The position numbers and the translations under genes were made by a program. Positions 22,285-33,148 of a stretch of 64,000 nucleotides of DNA are shown in pieces; the first letter of the stretch is position 1; each line of letters opens with the position of its first letter. The DNA comes from Diphasiastrum complanatum (Eukaryota > Streptophyta > Lycopodiopsida > Lycopodiales > Lycopodiaceae). A model generated the notes under the pieces. It did not search any database. It was not told the DNA's origin and worked only from the letters and a program-made list of their open reading frames with translations. Where the stretch lies: assembly GCA_029204225.1 (NCBI GenBank), contig CM055094.1, positions 15,502,928 through 15,566,927 of the forward strand, read 5' to 3'.

Positions 22285-23887
22285 ATGCATCGAGATGGCA
22301 CCAGGTCCAAGTCGAGAAAGAAAGAGCGTATGCACTCCACAGTGGCGCCTCTCCAAGAAGAGATGGGTGGCCCTTCTGAACCTACACCAAGAGATGAACC
22401 CTTTCCAGAGGCGCAACATGACCTCTTTGAAGTGAAGATGCGGCAATACTTATCAAGCGCAATGACGGCTATGCTTAGCGAGGTGAAGAAGGACAGAAAA
22501 ACAGAAAGGAAAGAATGGCAAACATCCTAGCGAACCAGGAACCTTACTCAATTTAACCTTGCTAGAGAAATGAGAGACGGGCTAACACAGCTCGAAGCCA
22601 GGTTTGAAGAGTTGGAAGCAACTAGGGGGAATGCAGTGGCGCCTCCTCCACAAATACCAAGAGAACCACGAGCGCAAAACACGGAAGGCCCAAGGAAGAC
22701 TGCCAAAGTGAAAGCACCACCTACTTTCAAAGGAGAGCATGACATTCGAGTTGTGGAAGATTGGTTGTTTCACATGGACCATTACTTCCGTCTGATGAAC
22801 ACTCCTGAGGAAGAAAGCCTTGACTTGGCATTAGCATATTTTGAGGGCTACACTACAAACTGGTACCGGATGGCAGGATTGCATTTTCAGACATGGGACG
22901 CATTCAAAGCCGCGTTACGAGAGGAGTTCATACCGAAGGATTCACACATGAGATTGAGGACAGAATTATCGGGGCTCAAACAGAAAGGGTCATTGCAAGA
23001 GTACCTCAATAAATCCAGAGAGAGTGTATGGGTTTTTGAAGATATGTCCGAGGCGGACAAAACTCATTACCTATTGTCTGGAATGCAATCTTGGACCCGG
23101 CGTGCGATAGACATTTACATGCCCCATGATTTCAATTCAACTATTCGAGCGGCTGAAATGGTTTGTGATTATGAGAGCACATTGGCACCAGCTGCTCCCG
23201 CAACCTCAACAAGAGTATTTAGTGAATCCAGACCGAGTCCGAGCTTCTTTTCAAGGGGGGACTCAGCTCCAAATGGCAACCAAGCCTCGAGTAGCGTGAA
23301 CAAATTTCCAACAAAAACAGGGTTGGCAACCAAGGCAACAATGGAGGGAACATGTTCCAGAGAAGAAACAATGTTGAACCTTCAGCTAGTCACAGCAACA
23401 GCTCACCAACAGTGGGCAGTTCCATGCGTCAACAAGATCACTCTTGGAGGTCATGCCCCAAACCATTGAATAAGCAAATCATGGCTGCCATTGAAGGATT
23501 TGATAGGATGGAGAGAGAGGCATTTGATCAAGAAGATGGTGAACAGAATGACGAAAAGGACCCAGAAACGGATTTGACGGAGTCTGACCTGAATGCCTTA
23601 CAACAGATAGGGGCACTTGCGGCGTATCGTGAACATCTTATGGCGACTCCTGCGAGAGGATCCAAGTTATTGTACCTGAAAGGCTGTATTCAAGACAAGA
23701 TCATTTACTTCATGGTACACCTTGGGGCGTCACATAACTACTTGTCAGAAAAATTGACAGGGGAATTGGACATCCAATGTGAAAAAAATGTGACTCCTAT
23801 TTGTGTGGAGACCGCGAAAGGTACAATGACCACTTGTAGATTGGCAACCAACTTACCAATCTCTCTGGGAGCCTGGAAGAATCGACT
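22285..23887 (+). pseudogene. Gag-retropepsin of element B, inactivated
   Basis: It keeps the N-terminal Gag region that copy A has lost (MHRDGTRSKSRKKER..., then LTQLEARFEELEATRGN, a likely coiled coil). Retrotrans_gag follows (FKGEHDIRVVEDWLFHMDHYF to DFNSTIRAAEMVC). The defects are an in-frame TAG at 22528-22530; a one-base loss at about 23321 (TTTGGC became TTGGC); an in-frame 15-base deletion near 23426 that removes CFNCH, the first half of the zinc knuckle; and His in place of the protease catalytic Asp (MVHLGASHNYL, about 23715). The frame then breaks off at 23887 in the protease. Its N-terminal part is the best guide here to what family 2 Gag looks like. Confidence 0.9.
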
Positions 23888-23961
23888 AAAGTGGAAGGAC
23901 CCTTACTACAACCTTTTTGCGTCGCTGGCGCCTAAGGGTCCCTGTCATCGACATGGGGCTT
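23888..23961 (+). repeat. Remnant of B 3' LTR
   Basis: Identical over 73 bases to 15910-15982. It joins protease coding sequence on the left and minus-orientation D leader on the right. Confidence 0.85.
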
Positions 23962-24332
23962 TACACCCATGCTTTACACCCGAATTCGAGCAGCATCTCT
24001 GTATCAATGGTTAACCCGTACAGTTCGAATATGTCGCCCCGCACCCCACAAGGTACAGACCGTGCTTTCACCTCCCTAGGCAGCACTTTGCCTTATCCGT
24101 CCTACGTGCAGACAACGTCAGGCCCGAACCGCGAGAACTGACCGTGCTTACACCTCAAGGGCAGCACCTTGACTCATCAAGTCCTCCGTTCTATCGACCA
24201 CCCCGACTGTGGACGCGCCCGTACTTACACTATGGGCAGCACCTTACACAACAGTTGTCTTGATGAACCCCAAACCATGGCCATTTCCGTGAGATCCGCA
24301 TAGTTGACCGGCCAGTCGGCTCTGATACCACA
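23962..24332 (-). other. D leader, remaining part, with primer site
   Basis: It resumes the family 1 leader at GCTTTACACCCGAATTCGAG and runs to an exact primer-binding site (24319-24330, minus strand TGGTATCAGAGC). GTGCT...AGCAC pairs are present near 24062-24085 in part-decayed form. Confidence 0.82.
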
Positions 24333-25549
24333 TGTAGCGCAGGCATCCCAAAGGGAGCCGGAAACCACAACTTAGCTTCCCAGCCTTCAACTCTTGCCAT
24401 CCAAACCCACTTGACATACAAGCAGCCAACTCGCCGACAACGATCAGACTTAACCAACTTGAAGTTCCGAAAACCAACATTGAGATCCAACCTGGCGCCA
24501 TGCCAGATCGGGGGTCCTGATGTGGGTGACTTCCCTCCAAGCAAGCTGCCCGACATACATCAAACTTAACCAACTTGAAGCTTCGTTACAAACGAGTAAC
24601 ATCCATTCCAAGCAAGCGGTCTGACTTACATCAGACTTAACCAACTGAAAGCTTCGTCACGAGCGCTGGAAGCCAACCTGGCGCCACGCCAGACTGGACA
24701 GCCATAAACAGGTAACTTCCACCTAAGCAAGCCATCCAACTCAGTCGACAGGTTAGAGCCCGTTCCCCAAGAGCTTAACCCATTCACGTTCATGCAAGGA
24801 ACACTCAGAACCACAAGCCGCGACAGATATGGAAACAACCAGTTCCTGGACCAAATGGTCCCGACAGCATACCGCTGGCGCCACGGACCGAATGGTCCTG
24901 ACGGCATACCGCTGGCGTCCCGAGATACGACCCTCAGCTATGTGCCAACTTAAAAATTTGGAAGCGGCCTTACAACTGGAGCTTTTATCGAACACTGAAA
25001 CCCAGAAGATAATCAGAGTTAGTTTGAGAAAAATCCCACTTTATTGATAAATCTGAGAAGGTTACATTTCAAGTGTGTGACCGACCCTAGTCTCCGGGGC
25101 GCTAGCATGCCAAGGCAAGAGCCATGACAACATTCCAGCAAGGGAGGTTGAGACTTGGTTGGAGCTCGCCCTGAGTCGCAACCCGCACTCCCCTATAGTA
25201 TTGGTGTGATTCGGCACCCCCCCTCATACCAAGCACTCTACCCAAGCTGGTAAAGCACGTTTTTCTCTCTCTAGGATTTTTTCTTTCTAGAAAGTCATTT
25301 TCTCTCTCTAGATTTTATTGATCCCCGAGCTTCCCTTAATCATGCCTAGATCGTGTGAGGTGATTGCACATCGATCTGAGCTCTCTGGACTCCGCTAGAA
25401 CCGATCAAAGATTTTCAGCCATAGGAACTTGGCGCCGGGTAGATTCTGGTCACAGTGGCGCCGGGAGCAGCAGGGGCGCTGCTGGCGCCGGGGACATAGC
25501 TGGTGCCGATGGCGCCGAAAGTAAAGCTTGTAAAGGTAGCTTCACAACA
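24333..25549 (-). repeat. D 5' LTR (family 1)
   Basis: 1217 bp, TGTAGCGC... to ...CTTCACAACA, the partner of 11181-12390. Confidence 0.9.
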
Positions 25550-25554
25550 CCTCA

Positions 25555-25867
25555 TAGCAAGCACTCTACCCAAGCTGGTAAAGCATGTTTTTCTCTCTCT
25601 AGAAAGTCATTTTCTCTCTCCAAATTTTATTGATCCCCAGGCTTCCTTTAATCATGCCTAGATCGTGTGAGGTGATTGCACATCGATCTGAGCTCTCCGG
25701 ACTTCGCTAGAACCAATCAAAGATTTTTAGCCATAGGAACTTGGCATCAGCTGGATTCTGGTCACAGTGGCGCCGACGCCATTGGCGCCGAGAGCAGTAG
25801 GGGCACTGCTAGCGTCGGGGACAATGCTGGCGCCGGAAGTAAAGCTTGTAAAGGTAGCTTTACAACA
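25555..25867 (-). repeat. E 3' LTR, piece 3
   Basis: It starts TAGCAAGCACTCTACCC, completing the LTR interrupted at 11180, and ends GCTTTACAACA before the polypurine tract at 25868-25878. Confidence 0.87.
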
Positions 25868-28112
25868 TCCACCCCACCTTTATAAAATCTGATGTCCTCA
25901 TCAGATGTCAGATTAAAGTAAACGTGTCTCCCAATTAAAATAAATATACATTTAAGCTACTTGGCACAGTACTCAATTTACTGGCCATTTTTTATTAAAA
26001 TTGAAGCTGGCACACCACAAGTCAGAGGCTCAGCTCTTTGTACTGAAAAATTACATAACTTGAAAATATCTCTTTGTCTGGGAAAAGCGTAGACTTTATA
26101 TCGCTTTCGTAAAACACAAGAACCTTATTAACTAGTGACAGAGACCTTTTTTGAAACGTTCGCCCCTGTCGCTTCTGACTTTCGACTTTGGAACTCCTTT
26201 GAGCTCCTGATTTGTCCTTGATGCACTTTATGGTCCACTCCGTGCCTTGTTGCTTCTTCACCTTGATTTCTCTCCTTGTCCCACCCTGATCTTGATACAT
26301 TTCCTTCTTGGCTCTTTAAGGTAGGCAAAGATTGAGTACTCCGCAATGCACCTCTCACTTAGCTTGAAGTAGTTCTTTGAATCAGCCCAAATGTAACCAT
26401 TGACCTCGTGGAGAGCCAAAGGGTCGCACCAGTTTGATCCGCATACGAACTATCTTTTCGCGTTTGTTTGAAGCACCATGTCCGTCGCACAAAACTTGAC
26501 TTTGACAATTCCATCACTGGTCAGTTGCCTCACAGTCAAAACAAGAAGTGTACATCGAGCTTGGCTTCAAGTAGCTCTCTTTGAATCAGACACATGCACC
26601 TAGAGTTTGCACTAGTCCAATCTTAACACGAACTGTCCCTTAGCGTCCGTTCAAAATACCAAGTCTCTCATGCAAGACTCAACTTTCACAATTCCTTCAT
26701 TGATCAGCTGCCTTACACGTAACACAAGCCAGCGTACTCATATGTTTCCTCATCATTGCTGGTCCAGAGAAAGCCTATAACAAGCTTTCCTTTCCACAAC
26801 AAAAACTCTCAACTTATTAGGTCCAAAGTTCGCCAGTCTCCTCGTGTGAGTATGGCTAGGTCACCTTGAATTTGCCCCCATTTTGATCAACTTTCATTCA
26901 AAATTTGCCCCAAGAGAGAGGTGTGTGTGATAGTTCCCCTCCACTTATAAAATCAGCTGATCGGACTTAGAGTAGAGTTCTTCGGACAAAAAGCCTTTCC
27001 AACACTTTGCTTCCCATCTGTTAGGATTATGGCTCGATCCAACTTGTTGCCAATCTCTGAAGAGGATCCTAGTCTTTTCCCTTTGAGGAAAAACCCAACT
27101 GATACTGGATATCACCCATGCTCAGTGAGTTTCAGTTCCGAAGGTGGCCGTCCCAAAATGAAGACCAACTGCTCCATAGAAGATCTCCCCTGAAATTGCC
27201 CTTTCCAACTTTTGACTTCCTGCTTGCGTCTGGTGGGTGTTGTCGCAAATGAAACTAACCCAAGAAACAGGCTAGTCATCCATCCTTTGCAAACATTGAG
27301 TCGTTTCGTTGCCGTTCACGTGCGAGTACTTGAACTGCAAATCCGCCCCACAGATTCTGTAGTCCTCTTTGTTTGATGGTATCAGCCTTCAAAAGAAAGG
27401 TTCCTTCTCGAGCCATCAGCTCCTTGTATCACAAGCAATCATGCAAACCAGGCAAAGCACGAGTACTAAGACTCACCACGAATACATACAAGTAAGACAC
27501 TCAGGCAGGTTTACTAACAAGTAACAAAGACAACGTCCCCCTTTGAGATGGTCCTGCCAACGGACCTTTGCCTGGCCGCGCCCATACAAATCGATCACAA
27601 AATCAACCCACATAGGGCACCCCTCCAACTATCCGTGCTTTCACCATTAAGCAGCACATTGCCTCACTCACGCCCCACCACTTTTTGGTCGATAGCCCTT
27701 ATAGCTAAACGATCGATAGCTATTCCGCACCGGCAGCTAACTACCCGTGCTTTACACCCGAATTCGAGCAGCATCTCTGTATCAATGGTTAACCCGTACA
27801 GTTCAAATATGTCACCCCGCACCTCACAAGGCACAGACCGTGCTTACACCAACCTAATGGCAGCACACTGCCTCATCTGTCCTACGTGCAGACAGTGCCA
27901 AGCCCGAACTGCGAGAACTGACCGTGCTTACACTTCAAGGTCAGCACCTTGACTCATCAAGTCCCCCGTTCTGCCGACCACCCCGACCGTGGACGCACCC
28001 GTGCTTACATTGTGGGCAGCACCTTGCACAACAACTGTCTTGATGAACCCCAAACAATGGCCATTTCCGTGAGATCCGCATAGCTGACCGGCCAGTCGGC
28101 TCTGATACCACA
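25868..28112 (-). other. E internal region, leader and primer site, non-coding
   Basis: Order: polypurine tract, family 1-specific stretch (to about 27560), shared leader (27563-28112), exact primer site at 28099-28110. This is the only uninterrupted family 1 interior besides C and serves as the reference for locating the insertions in D. No gag or pol motif is present on either strand. Hairpin GTGCT...AGCAC pairs occur near 27634-27656, 27840-27866 and 28001-28025. Confidence 0.8.
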
Positions 28113-29338
28113 TGTAGCGCAGGCATCCCAAAGGGAGCCGGGAACCACGACCTAGCTTCCCAGCCTTCAACTCTTGCCATCCAAACCCACTTGACATACA
28201 AGCAGCCAACTCGCTAACAACGATCAGACTTAACCAACTTAAAGTTCCGAAAACCAACATTGAGATCCAACCTGGCACCATGCCAAATCGGGGGTCCCGA
28301 TGTGGGTGACTTCCCTCCAAGCAAGCCTGCCCGACATACATCAAACTTAACCAACTCGAAGCTTCGTTACAAACGAGTAACATCCATTCCAAGCAGGCGG
28401 TCTGACTTACATCGAACTTAACCAACTGAAAGCTTCGTCACGAGCGTTGGAAGCCAACCTGGCACCACGCCAGACTAGACAGCCATAAACAGGTAACTTC
28501 CATCCAAGCAAGCCATCCAACTCAGCCGACAAGTTAGAGCCCATTCCCTAAGAGCTTAACCCATTCACGTTCATGCAAGGAACACTCAGAACCACAAGCC
28601 ACGATAGATATGGAGACAACCAATTCCTGGACTAAATGGTCCCGACAGCGTACCGCTGGCACCACGGACCGAATGGTCCCGACGGCATACCACTGGCGTC
28701 CCGGGATACGACCCTTAGCTATGTGCCAACTTAAAAATTTTAAAGCGGCCTTACAACTGGCGCTTTTACCGAACACTGAAACCCAGAAGGTAATCAGAGT
28801 CAGTTTGAGAAAAATCCCACTTTATTGATAAATCTGAGAAGGTTACATTTCAAGTGTGTGACCGACCCTAGTCTCCGGGGAGCTGGCATGCCAAGGCGAG
28901 TGCCAGGACAACATTCCAGCAAGGGAGACTGAGACTTGGTTGGAGCTCGCCCTGAGTCGCAACCCGCACTCCCCTATATTATTGGTGGGATTCGGCACCC
29001 CCCCCCCCCCCCTCATAGCAAGCACTCTACCCAGGCTGGTAAAGCACATTTTTCTCTCTCTAGAATTTTCTCTCTTTAAAAAGTCATTTTCTCTCTCTAG
29101 ATTTTATTGATCCCCAGGCTTCCTTTAATCATGCCTAGATCGTGTGAAGTGATTGCACATCGATCTGAGCTCTCTGGACTTCACTAGAACCGATTAAAGA
29201 TTTTCAGCCATAGGAACTTGGCGCCGACTGGATTTTGGTCATAGTGGCGCCGAGAGCAGTAGGCGCGCTGCTGGCGCCGGGGACAATGCTGGCGCCAGTG
29301 GCGCCAGAAGTAAAGCTTGTAAAGGTAGCTTTACAACA
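28113..29338 (-). repeat. E 5' LTR (family 1)
   Basis: 1226 bp, TGTAGCGC... to ...CTTTACAACA. It has more GGCGCC sites decayed by CpG-type changes (GGCACC) than the younger LTRs, as expected of the oldest layer. Confidence 0.9.
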
Positions 29339-29343
29339 AGTGA

Positions 29344-31248
29344 TAGCAGGACCAATGATGAAGTATCTTTCCTTTTTGACTTGTGATGACAATGATTTGC
29401 TCAGGTAGCAAGTTGTAGGGCAACAGTGGATCACCTCATCTTTTTCTCTTTAACTTTGAATAATTGTGATTTGCTTTTGTGGCAAACAGCAGGTCAACAA
29501 ACTCCTACGTACTTTCTCGCAGAATGCTCTCTCACGATAGCCCATCCTTCTCTGTGGCTGGATGTGCCCTGAATCATCTGCTAGAAATGCATTGATCTTG
29601 CAACTAGGAATGTGTTGTTTTTGTAGCTAAATATCCATTGAGTCATCTATTGGGCAAATGCTTTTCTACAACCAAAAAGTGCGTTGGATCAGTAACATGG
29701 AAATGTGCTTCAATGGCCAGGGCCATGCTTCTCTTCTAAGCTAAAGCTTTGATGAGTTTTTCACCCCTCTATAGCTAGGCCATACTTTGCTTTGGCTACT
29801 GTTGAAGCGGTTCCTTGTGTCCATATTTACATTGGGTCTGCAAGAAAAAATCATAACCCTTCTATGGCAAAAAAATGCGCTTGACTGTCAACTAAACATG
29901 TGTTAGATCCTCAGTTAGGAACGCGTTGGATTCTCTTATAGAAATACATTGAATTGACAACTGGAAATGTGTTGATCCTATCCATAACCCCCTCTTACTC
30001 CACAAAATAGATCATTATGACTTACGACTATGCTTCCTCTCAAGAAATCAGAGAGAAAATGATAGAGACGTTATGCTTTGATACATTATTGTTTCTCTCA
30101 CATTTTACGCTCCAATGCTGAAATCTAGCATTTCTCTCCTCAATAAGAGAACATGTGGGAAATGATGAAGATCCTTCTATAGAAGTAACTCTAAGAACTC
30201 AAAGGAAAGTGATGAAATAACTTAAAAACAAACACACAAAACTCTCTTTTAACCACCAAACCATCCATCTCCTCACTCAAAGAGGGATTTTTCACACTCA
30301 CACACACACAACATTGCTCTCCCCATCTCTTTCTCTCAAAGACAATCAACCTCTCCGAGGCAATAATGCTCTCCAAGACAATATTTCTCACAAAGATCAT
30401 AATTCTCTCACAATGACCAGAATGCTCAAAGACAATGATACTCCTTGCCCCTTCACAAGGGTTCCTATTCTTCAACTATCACATTTGTTGGTTCCTTATC
30501 AATTAGCCATAGTAGCTTCCCCAACAACATTCATCTCCTTGAGCCTTGGCAATAATGAAATTCCTTTTGTTTTCTGATTCTCCTTTGTCTCTACTTAGGT
30601 GGTTTGTGATTATCATGTAGACGGAATCATGGTGATTTCACGTTTGACCTTCACAAAACCCATAAGCCATTGTTTTGAACTTGAGTACCTTTCATCTTTA
30701 CGAATTCTATATGCACTTTTCATTTTCCCTTGGTTTTATCAAAATTGAAGATCCCACTGCCGTAAAAGTTGAAGTGTCAGTGATCACTTTGATATTGGTT
30801 CAGTTGTCGTAATTGTGACTGATGACAGAGATTTCTCTACCAAGCTGATGAATTCAAAACAACATGGTTTTTCTATTGATCAAATTTCATAAGTACATTG
30901 AAATTTTTAAATGGGTACCCAAATTTGAATGGAGAGTATTCACAATTAATTTTAACTTCTACTTCCGCCATTTTCAAGCAGGTTGGTGGCCCAAACTATA
31001 TTTGTAGTATACACAATTCTTACAATGTTCAACTTTTTTGAGCTTATTTTTACCACAAAAAAATTGAAAATTATAACAATATAAGCCCAATTTTTATGAT
31101 ATAAAATTGCCTAGCAAATACGCGTATCTGTATGAGTTGATCATTAGATTCTAGATCAACATGATCTAAGATCTAACTCAAGATGTCAACGTGTTTCAGT
31201 CCCTATTGAGATGTACGGCTGCTTATAGAATTTCAAGGTTTTATAGAG
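29344..31248. other. No gene recognised; degenerate short repeats
   Basis: Reading frames are short. Between about 29581 and 29970 a motif like AAATGYRTTGRAT recurs roughly eight times at irregular 25-60 base steps. A (CA)n run lies near 30294-30309. I cannot assign any function. Confidence 0.5.
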
Positions 31249-31782
31249 TTGGATTCCTTTATGCCCTTGAGACAATATCTAGGAAGTCCTCTCTTGAAGC
31301 TGTTTTACAATCAAGACTTGACAGAACATTATGATGTGAAAGTAGTCAAAGCTAGATTGATTATGATATTTAAGCCCAAAAAATTTCTAGAAGATCCTTT
31401 TATGTCATTAAGTAAAATCAAAATGGGAAAGAAAGAGATGGTGCATGCTTACCTTGAACGTATCAAGCATTTATGATCGGAATGTGAACCTGATTTTTTC
31501 AATGACGAGGCTCTGACTATGTGGTTTTTGGTCAGATTGCCAAAATGTATTAGACGTGAGCTCAAACGTCATGAATAATACATGACATTGCAGCAGGCAA
31601 TGGATGAAGCTATTCGCAAAGAAGATGAAGAATCAGATGATGGGCCACATGTTGGGATGTTGTCATATATCACAGCACAAATGACCACAACTTCCACTAT
31701 GATTGCATCAACTAATATCGATGTGACAGCCGAATTGATGATGGACGAGTTTGAAAAACTTGGCCAAAAGCAACAGTTGTAG
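31249..31782 (+). pseudogene. Ty3/gypsy gag fragment
   Basis: One frame carries a Retrotrans_gag core: VKARLIMIFKPKKF, FMSLSKIKMGKKEMVHAYLERIKHL, then LPKCIRRELKRHE and MDEAIRKEDEESDD. The same blocks occur in element L at 43090-43440 (IKRFKPSKLTQSPFIQITHI, LVGLPKNIRREL, IREEDEGSDDD). Two in-frame stops (TGA 31474-31476, TAA 31576-31578) break it. Neither LTR nor pol is attached. It is an old relative of L and is cut off on the right where copia element F begins. Confidence 0.8.
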
Positions 31783-31884
31783 TTGGATAAGATGCAAGCA
31801 CTATTTTATACATGGAAGAACATCATGCTAAGATCAACAAAGGTGTTGAGAAGATAGTCAAATGGTTTTCTAGTAGGAAAAATG

Positions 31885-33070
31885 CGTCGGAAAGTGGTGT
31901 GCAGTAGGTAGGTCTAGCTCGAAAAGAAATGAATGAAAATAATTCGTGTGTCTAGAAAGAAAACTTTTCGTACATGGCGGAATAAACTCTCTTCATCTTT
32001 TCAATGCATGACTACGCCTATCAATTTCAAACAAAACAATAGTAATAGAAATCATGTTTGAACTTATAGTAACTAACTTTGAAATCGCCAATACTATAGT
32101 GATTACATAGCCAAACAATTAAGCATCGAAAATTATCAGACAAATAATCAGTTGCGAATTATTGTTTGAGAATTAGTCGCGAAGAAATACAGAAACGCAT
32201 ACATTCTGAGACAAAAACTGAATGCAATGAAGGATAGTATTGATTCAGTAACAGAAGTAAATGAGTATTGCAGATCAAAGCCGCGTACTCTATGTTGTCT
32301 CTGAACGGCTAAAATGAAAGTTTGAATTAAGAGCAATACTAATAAGCAGTAGCGCAATAGCAATCTCTAAAACAATTCTAAGAAGTGAGCTATAATGCTC
32401 ATGAATGTTCAAGCTCGTACGCTTGAGAGAGATAAAGAGAGCTAACTATTCAAATACTTTTGATAATCTTCAACTTTTGATGATGATTAAACTATATGAA
32501 TATGAACAGCTATTTATACAAAGAAATTAGGTCATCAAATGCGATCGCCAGTTGGCTGGTGATCCGCTGGCATCCATCCGGTCCTTGTCATTGAAATAAG
32601 CAGTGAAGTTGGTCGTAAACGTTCTGTCTGCATAAATGAACCAAAACTGTAGCTCTGCAGAAATGATCTAAAACAGCCACAAGTGACACTATCGGGTTTT
32701 TTGTGAAAAAGATGGAAAAGGAGAAGGTGCCCTTAAATCTCATTTAGGGTTGCCCCACACTTTTCCAGAGTCATTTCCTTAACATTTGAGACTCTTTGGA
32801 AAAAGTGAAAAATGCAACACTATGATTTTACACGAGATTTCTATCAGGCAAAAAATGCGAAAAAGGAGACATTGCATTTTTTTCAACGGAATCCTTGACA
32901 GGCGAAAAAGGAGACACTGTCGTAAACTCCGTGTAATTCTGCAAACTGTGTAAAAACACTTGTAATTCTGTAGAGTGTAGAAAAACATGGGAAAATCCAC
33001 AAAACTGGATAAACAACGGATGAATATTAAAATCGATTAGACGATTGGTAAGAAGGAAAATAATCCAACA
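31885..33070 (-). repeat. F 3' LTR
   Basis: 1186 bp between an altered TG end (CGTCGGAAAGTGG, against TGTTGGAAAGTGG in the other LTR) and ...AATCCAACA. On the minus strand a TATA box, TATAAATAG, lies at 32511-32519. Two copies of GGCGAAAAAGGAGACA-like sequence stand about 50 bp apart near 32856 and 32902. Confidence 0.85.
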
Positions 33071-33148
33071 CTCCCCCTCAATCTGAATCCTTGAATGCCT
33101 TGACCTTCAAACTTAGTTCTACACAGAATCTTTTGTTTGACTCCAAAC

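Larger units (their letters stand above)
15341..23961 (+). mobile_element. Element B: family 2 gag-protease element in D, 3' part deleted, split by C
   Basis: The 5' LTR 15341-16248 is followed by a primer site, a hairpin leader (16265-17011), the inserted element C (17012-22139), then gag and protease (22285-23887). The coding region breaks off in the protease and is joined at two or three shared bases to a 73-base piece of family 2 LTR (23888-23961). That piece is identical to 15910-15982 of its own 5' LTR and differs from the LTRs of A, so it is the remnant of B's 3' LTR. A second deletion removed the rest of this LTR and about 200 bp of D. The left flank is TCCTG; its partner duplication was lost. 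Confidence 0.82.
11181..25549 (-). mobile_element. Element D: family 1 element inserted in the E 3' LTR, itself hosting S, B and C
   Basis: TGTAGCGC at 11181 and CTTCACAACA at 25549 are flanked by identical CCTCA (11176-11180 and 25550-25554). Joining the flanks restores an uninterrupted family 1 LTR (...CCCCTCA-TAGCAAGC...). LTRs are 11181-12390 and 24333-25549. Its own interior survives as 12391-13820, 15043-15340 and 23962-24332. About 200 bp of leader were lost together with the right end of element B. No coding region for retroviral proteins is present. Confidence 0.85.
5525..29338 (-). mobile_element. Element E: outermost family 1 non-autonomous LTR retrotransposon, containing all nested insertions
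   Basis: The outer boundaries are TGTAGCGC... at 5525 and ...TTTACAACA at 29338, flanked by GGTGA (5520-5524) and AGTGA (29339-29343), a 5-bp duplication with one mismatch. The 3' LTR lies at the left and is split into three pieces (5525-6032, 10805-11180, 25555-25867) by elements A and D. The pieces sum to about 1197 bp against 1226 bp for the intact 5' LTR at 28113-29338. The internal region proper is 25868-28112 (2245 bp), with a polypurine tract at one end and an initiator-tRNA-Met primer site at the other. I see no gag, protease, RT or integrase in it, so it is a LARD-like passenger element. It is the oldest layer because everything else in 6033-25549 sits inside its 3' LTR. Confidence 0.85.

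Noticed and set aside
24230-25047. Frames of 64-165 codons recurring in every family 1 LTR (MVKFDVCRAACLEGSHPH type)
   Set aside because: They lie inside LTRs, overlap one another in several frames, and shift with indels between copies. Recurrence reflects the repeated LTR, not selection for protein.
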